Origin: Spirochaeta sp. UBA5339
GTDB taxonomy: Bacteria > Spirochaetota > Spirochaetia > DSM-2461
Direction of reading: 5' to 3'
Assembly: GCA_002408085.1 (NCBI GenBank)
Contig: DHQL01000018.1
Span: 53,599-68,885 of the forward strand
DNA length: 15,287 nt
Shown here: in pieces, positions 13,584 through 15,287 of the stretch
Position numbering within the stretch: position 1 is the stretch's first letter
Layout: each line of letters starts with the position of its first letter
Position numbers and translations under genes: made by a program
The notes under the pieces: model-generated
Databases searched by the model: none
The model's input: only the letters and a program-made list of their open reading frames with translations
Told to the model about the DNA's origin: nothing

Positions 13584-14155
13584 CGACCTGAACCGTCCCT
13601 AAGCCCCTGAGCATTGGAGTTTCCCCTCCCGCGGGATGAGCTTCCCTGTGCAGCTCTGCCCTGACCTGTTCCGGCACCGGCCTGTCTTTCAAAGGCCTGA
13701 AGATGATTCTCAGAGGCTCTCTGCAGAAGAACAAAGACTTCTCTTACATCATCGGGAAGATCCTGGGCCAGAAACTGTTCATACATGGCAATGTTGTTGA
13801 TCTCAGCCTGAACGCCGATCTCTGCGGCTTCCTGAAGAGTGGAAGGAAGGACTATATGATCGTCCGTGTTCACCCTGGGTATGCTGATATTGTGGTTCCT
13901 GTAGAGTTCTTCAAGATAGGAGATATGGGTCTCTTCAGACCGGGCAATATTGGAATAGGGCCTGTCCACACCGAACTCATCCATCAGAGCCTGATACTCG
14001 TTCAGGGCAAGATACTCATCCTGAATGGCATACTCCAGCATCTCTTCCAGAGTAAATTCCGACTTTTCCTTTGCACCCGCAGAACCGAAGTCCTCAGCAT
14101 AAAGACCAATGGAAACCATAAAAACCATAGATAAAAGAATAGTCATTTTGTTCAT
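13571..14155 (-). CDS. Secreted ferritin-like DUF2202 family protein
   Basis: A 194-residue protein with an N-terminal export signal (MNKMTILLSMVFMVSIGLYA, likely cut before EDFG). Residues about 34-155 form a four-helix ferritin-like domain of the DUF2202 type, function unknown: EMLEYAIQDEYLALNEYQALMDEFG, SNIARSEETHISYLEELY (first ExxH), then AAEIGVQAEINNIAMYEQFL and RASENHLQAFERQ (second ExxH). The Glu/ExxH pattern could bind two iron atoms, as in related ferritin-like proteins. The last 35 residues are a Gly/Ser/Arg/Gln-rich tail of low complexity. I chose the start at 14155 because GGAGG lies 8 bases before it and the signal peptide then begins with Met-Asn-Lys; the frame is open to an ATG at 14191. 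It converges on the kinase gene and overlaps it by 13 bases. Confidence 0.8.
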   Translation of the reverse strand: MNKMTILLSMVFMVSIGLYAEDFGSAGAKEKSEFTLEEMLEYAIQDEYLALNEYQALMDEFGVDRPYSNIARSEETHISYLEELYRNHNISIPRVNTDDHIVLPSTLQEAAEIGVQAEINNIAMYEQFLAQDLPDDVREVFVLLQRASENHLQAFERQAGAGTGQGRAAQGSSSRGRGNSNAQGLRDGSGRQSS

Positions 14156-14222
14156 AACCTGAACCTCCGAAACTTGATATGCTTCAAACAATAACAGCAG
14201 GATCTAAACAGAGTATGAACCA

Positions 14223-14244
14223 AATATATGAATTTTCATATATT
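14223..14244. promoter_or_regulatory. Perfect 10+10 bp inverted repeat between DUF2202 and GH13 genes
   Basis: AATATATGAA (14223-14232) and TTCATATATT (14235-14244) are exact inverted repeats around TT. It lies 68 bases before the DUF2202 start and 98 before the GH13 start. It could be an operator, although AT-rich palindromes also arise by chance. Confidence 0.35.
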
Positions 14245-14297
14245 GCAGGCAAATCTGAACTCTTTTAATAGAAAACTGATGCCCATCTTAAAAAAAT

Positions 14298-14319
14298 AAT
14301 CTATGATTGTTGATAGATT
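14298..14319. promoter_or_regulatory. Operator-like inverted repeat upstream of the GH13 gene
   Basis: AATCTAT (14298-14304) and ATAGATT (14313-14319) are exact inverted repeats around an 8-base centre. They cover a TATGAT -10-like hexamer (14302-14307) and end 23 bases before the GH13 ATG. A repressor of the glucosidase gene could bind here. Confidence 0.35.
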
Positions 14320-14342
14320 CCCAGTTTTTGAGAAGGCTTCTT

Positions 14343-15287
14343 ATGCAGAACCAGTGGTGGAAAGAGACAAGCATCTATCAGATCTACCCCCGGTCCTTTC
14401 AGGACAGCAACGGGGACGGCATCGGCGACCTTCAGGGAATCATCTCCCGCCTGGACTATATACAGGACCTTGGCTACGAAACTATCTGGATCTCCCCCTT
14501 CTTTTCCAGTCCCCAGAGAGACTTCGGCTACGATATCTCAGACTACAGGGCCATCGCCCCCGAGTACGGGACCATGAAGGACTGCGAACACCTGATCAAA
14601 GAGGTCCATCACAGGGGCATGAAAATTGTCCTGGATATGGTGATGAACCACACCAGCAACAAACACCCCTGGTTTATCGAGTCGGCCTCATCAAAGGACA
14701 ACCCGAAACGGGACTGGTATATCTGGAAGGACGGCAAGGGCAGAAACAAGCCCCCCAATAACTGGCTCAGCCAGGTTAAGGGCAGCGGCTGGCAGTATGA
14801 CAAAAAGACAGACCAGTGGTACTGGGCGGCATTCCTCCCCTTCCAGCCTGATCTGAACTACCGGAACTCCGAGGTGAAGGAGGAGATGTTTAACGTTCTC
14901 CGGTTCTGGCTCGACAAGGGAGTGGACGGCTTCCGCCTTGATATCATCGGCGCCATCTATGAGGATGAGGAGTTCAGGGACAATCCCTTCTCCTTCCAGC
15001 TCCTTCCCAACGGGGAGAAGAACCACAAACTCTTCCGCTCTACCGAGATGATCGAAAACCTCCCTGAGACCATCGCCTTTACCAGAGAGCTCCGTGCCCT
15101 GATGGACGAGTACGACGGCCGCTTTCTGATCGGAGAGACCTTCGGAAATCTTCAGGAGATGAAGGACTTTACAGGCAATGACAGGCCCGACGGCCTCCAT
15201 GCGGCCTTCCTCTTTAAAAGCATCTACACCCCCTTCAAGGCCCCTGCCCTGAAGAAGCTCATAACAGAGTACGAGGAGTACTTCCCG
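14343..15287 (+). CDS. GH13 alpha-glucosidase (oligo-1,6-glucosidase type), C-terminus missing at window edge
   Basis: 315 codons of a glycoside hydrolase family 13 enzyme that splits glucose from the ends of malto- or isomalto-oligosaccharides; no signal peptide, so cytoplasmic. Seen: WWKETSIYQIYPRSFQDSNG (5-24), the classic opening, then DGIGDLQGIISRLDYIQDLG (25-44) with the calcium-loop-like DxNxDGxGD; DMVMNHTS (98-105, conserved region I); GFRLDIIG (196-203, region II) with nucleophile Asp200; and LIGETFG (262-268, region III) with acid/base Glu265. Region IV lies near the cut or beyond. Isoleucine follows the nucleophile, where valine marks alpha-1,6 and smaller residues mark alpha-1,4 specificity, so alpha-1,6 activity is somewhat favoured. 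The full enzyme is normally about 530-560 residues. GAGAAGG sits about 6 bases before the ATG. Confidence 0.93.
   Translation, partial: MQNQWWKETSIYQIYPRSFQDSNGDGIGDLQGIISRLDYIQDLGYETIWISPFFSSPQRDFGYDISDYRAIAPEYGTMKDCEHLIKEVHHRGMKIVLDMVMNHTSNKHPWFIESASSKDNPKRDWYIWKDGKGRNKPPNNWLSQVKGSGWQYDKKTDQWYWAAFLPFQPDLNYRNSEVKEEMFNVLRFWLDKGVDGFRLDIIGAIYEDEEFRDNPFSFQLLPNGEKNHKLFRSTEMIENLPETIAFTRELRALMDEYDGRFLIGETFGNLQEMKDFTGNDRPDGLHAAFLFKSIYTPFKAPALKKLITEYEEYFP

Noticed and set aside
14303..14761. 152-codon plus-strand frame near the right end
   Set aside because: It is a shifted frame of the GH13 gene, which carries all expected catalytic motifs from 14343.

Overview
The window reads as chromosomal DNA of a flexible, probably anaerobic, motile bacterium. 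Evidence for this is an oxygen-sensitive glycyl radical enzyme with its radical-SAM activase, a chemoreceptor, sigma-54-type promoters, AGGAGG-type ribosome binding sites on several genes, and moderately high G+C. A free-living spirochaete is a reasonable guess from the gene mix (soluble chemoreceptor fused to a binding-protein domain, DUF2202-like secreted protein, GH13 glucosidase), but no marker gene here proves the phylum.

Layout. 1-1272 (minus): MATE exporter, C-terminus cut by the window edge. 1501-2223 (plus): solitary cobI/cbiL-type C20-methyltransferase of cobalamin synthesis. 2326-3198 (plus): EamA/DMT exporter. 3305-4933 (plus): soluble chemoreceptor whose MCP signalling domain is followed by a type-3 solute-binding domain, behind a near-perfect sigma-54 promoter. 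4943-6118 (plus): M20D amidohydrolase, closed by a strong terminator. 6266-7459 (minus): three tandem Hsp20 genes, also behind a sigma-54-like promoter. 7793-13583 (plus): four-gene operon of glycyl radical enzyme activase, atypical glycyl radical enzyme, GntR/LacI-hybrid regulator and FGGY sugar kinase. 13571-14155 (minus): secreted ferritin-like DUF2202 protein. 14343-end (plus): GH13 alpha-glucosidase, cut by the window edge.

The most interesting unit is the four-gene operon. The activase would install a glycyl radical on the large enzyme. The regulator probably senses a sugar-like ligand and binds a perfect 10+10 bp palindrome that covers the -10 region and runs to the start codon of the first gene. 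The kinase would phosphorylate a carbohydrate substrate or product. This looks like a radical-based carbohydrate or polyol pathway. The enzyme keeps the catalytic Cys/Glu and the radical Gly, but the residues around the Gly depart from the usual RVxGYS pattern.

A second theme is translation initiation. Four plus-strand genes (eamA, chemoreceptor, M20, activase) have no Shine-Dalgarno sequence but do have promoter-like elements placed so that transcription would begin within a few bases of the ATG, suggesting leaderless mRNAs. The other genes have good ribosome binding sites. No tRNA, rRNA, CRISPR, insertion sequence or phage gene was seen.
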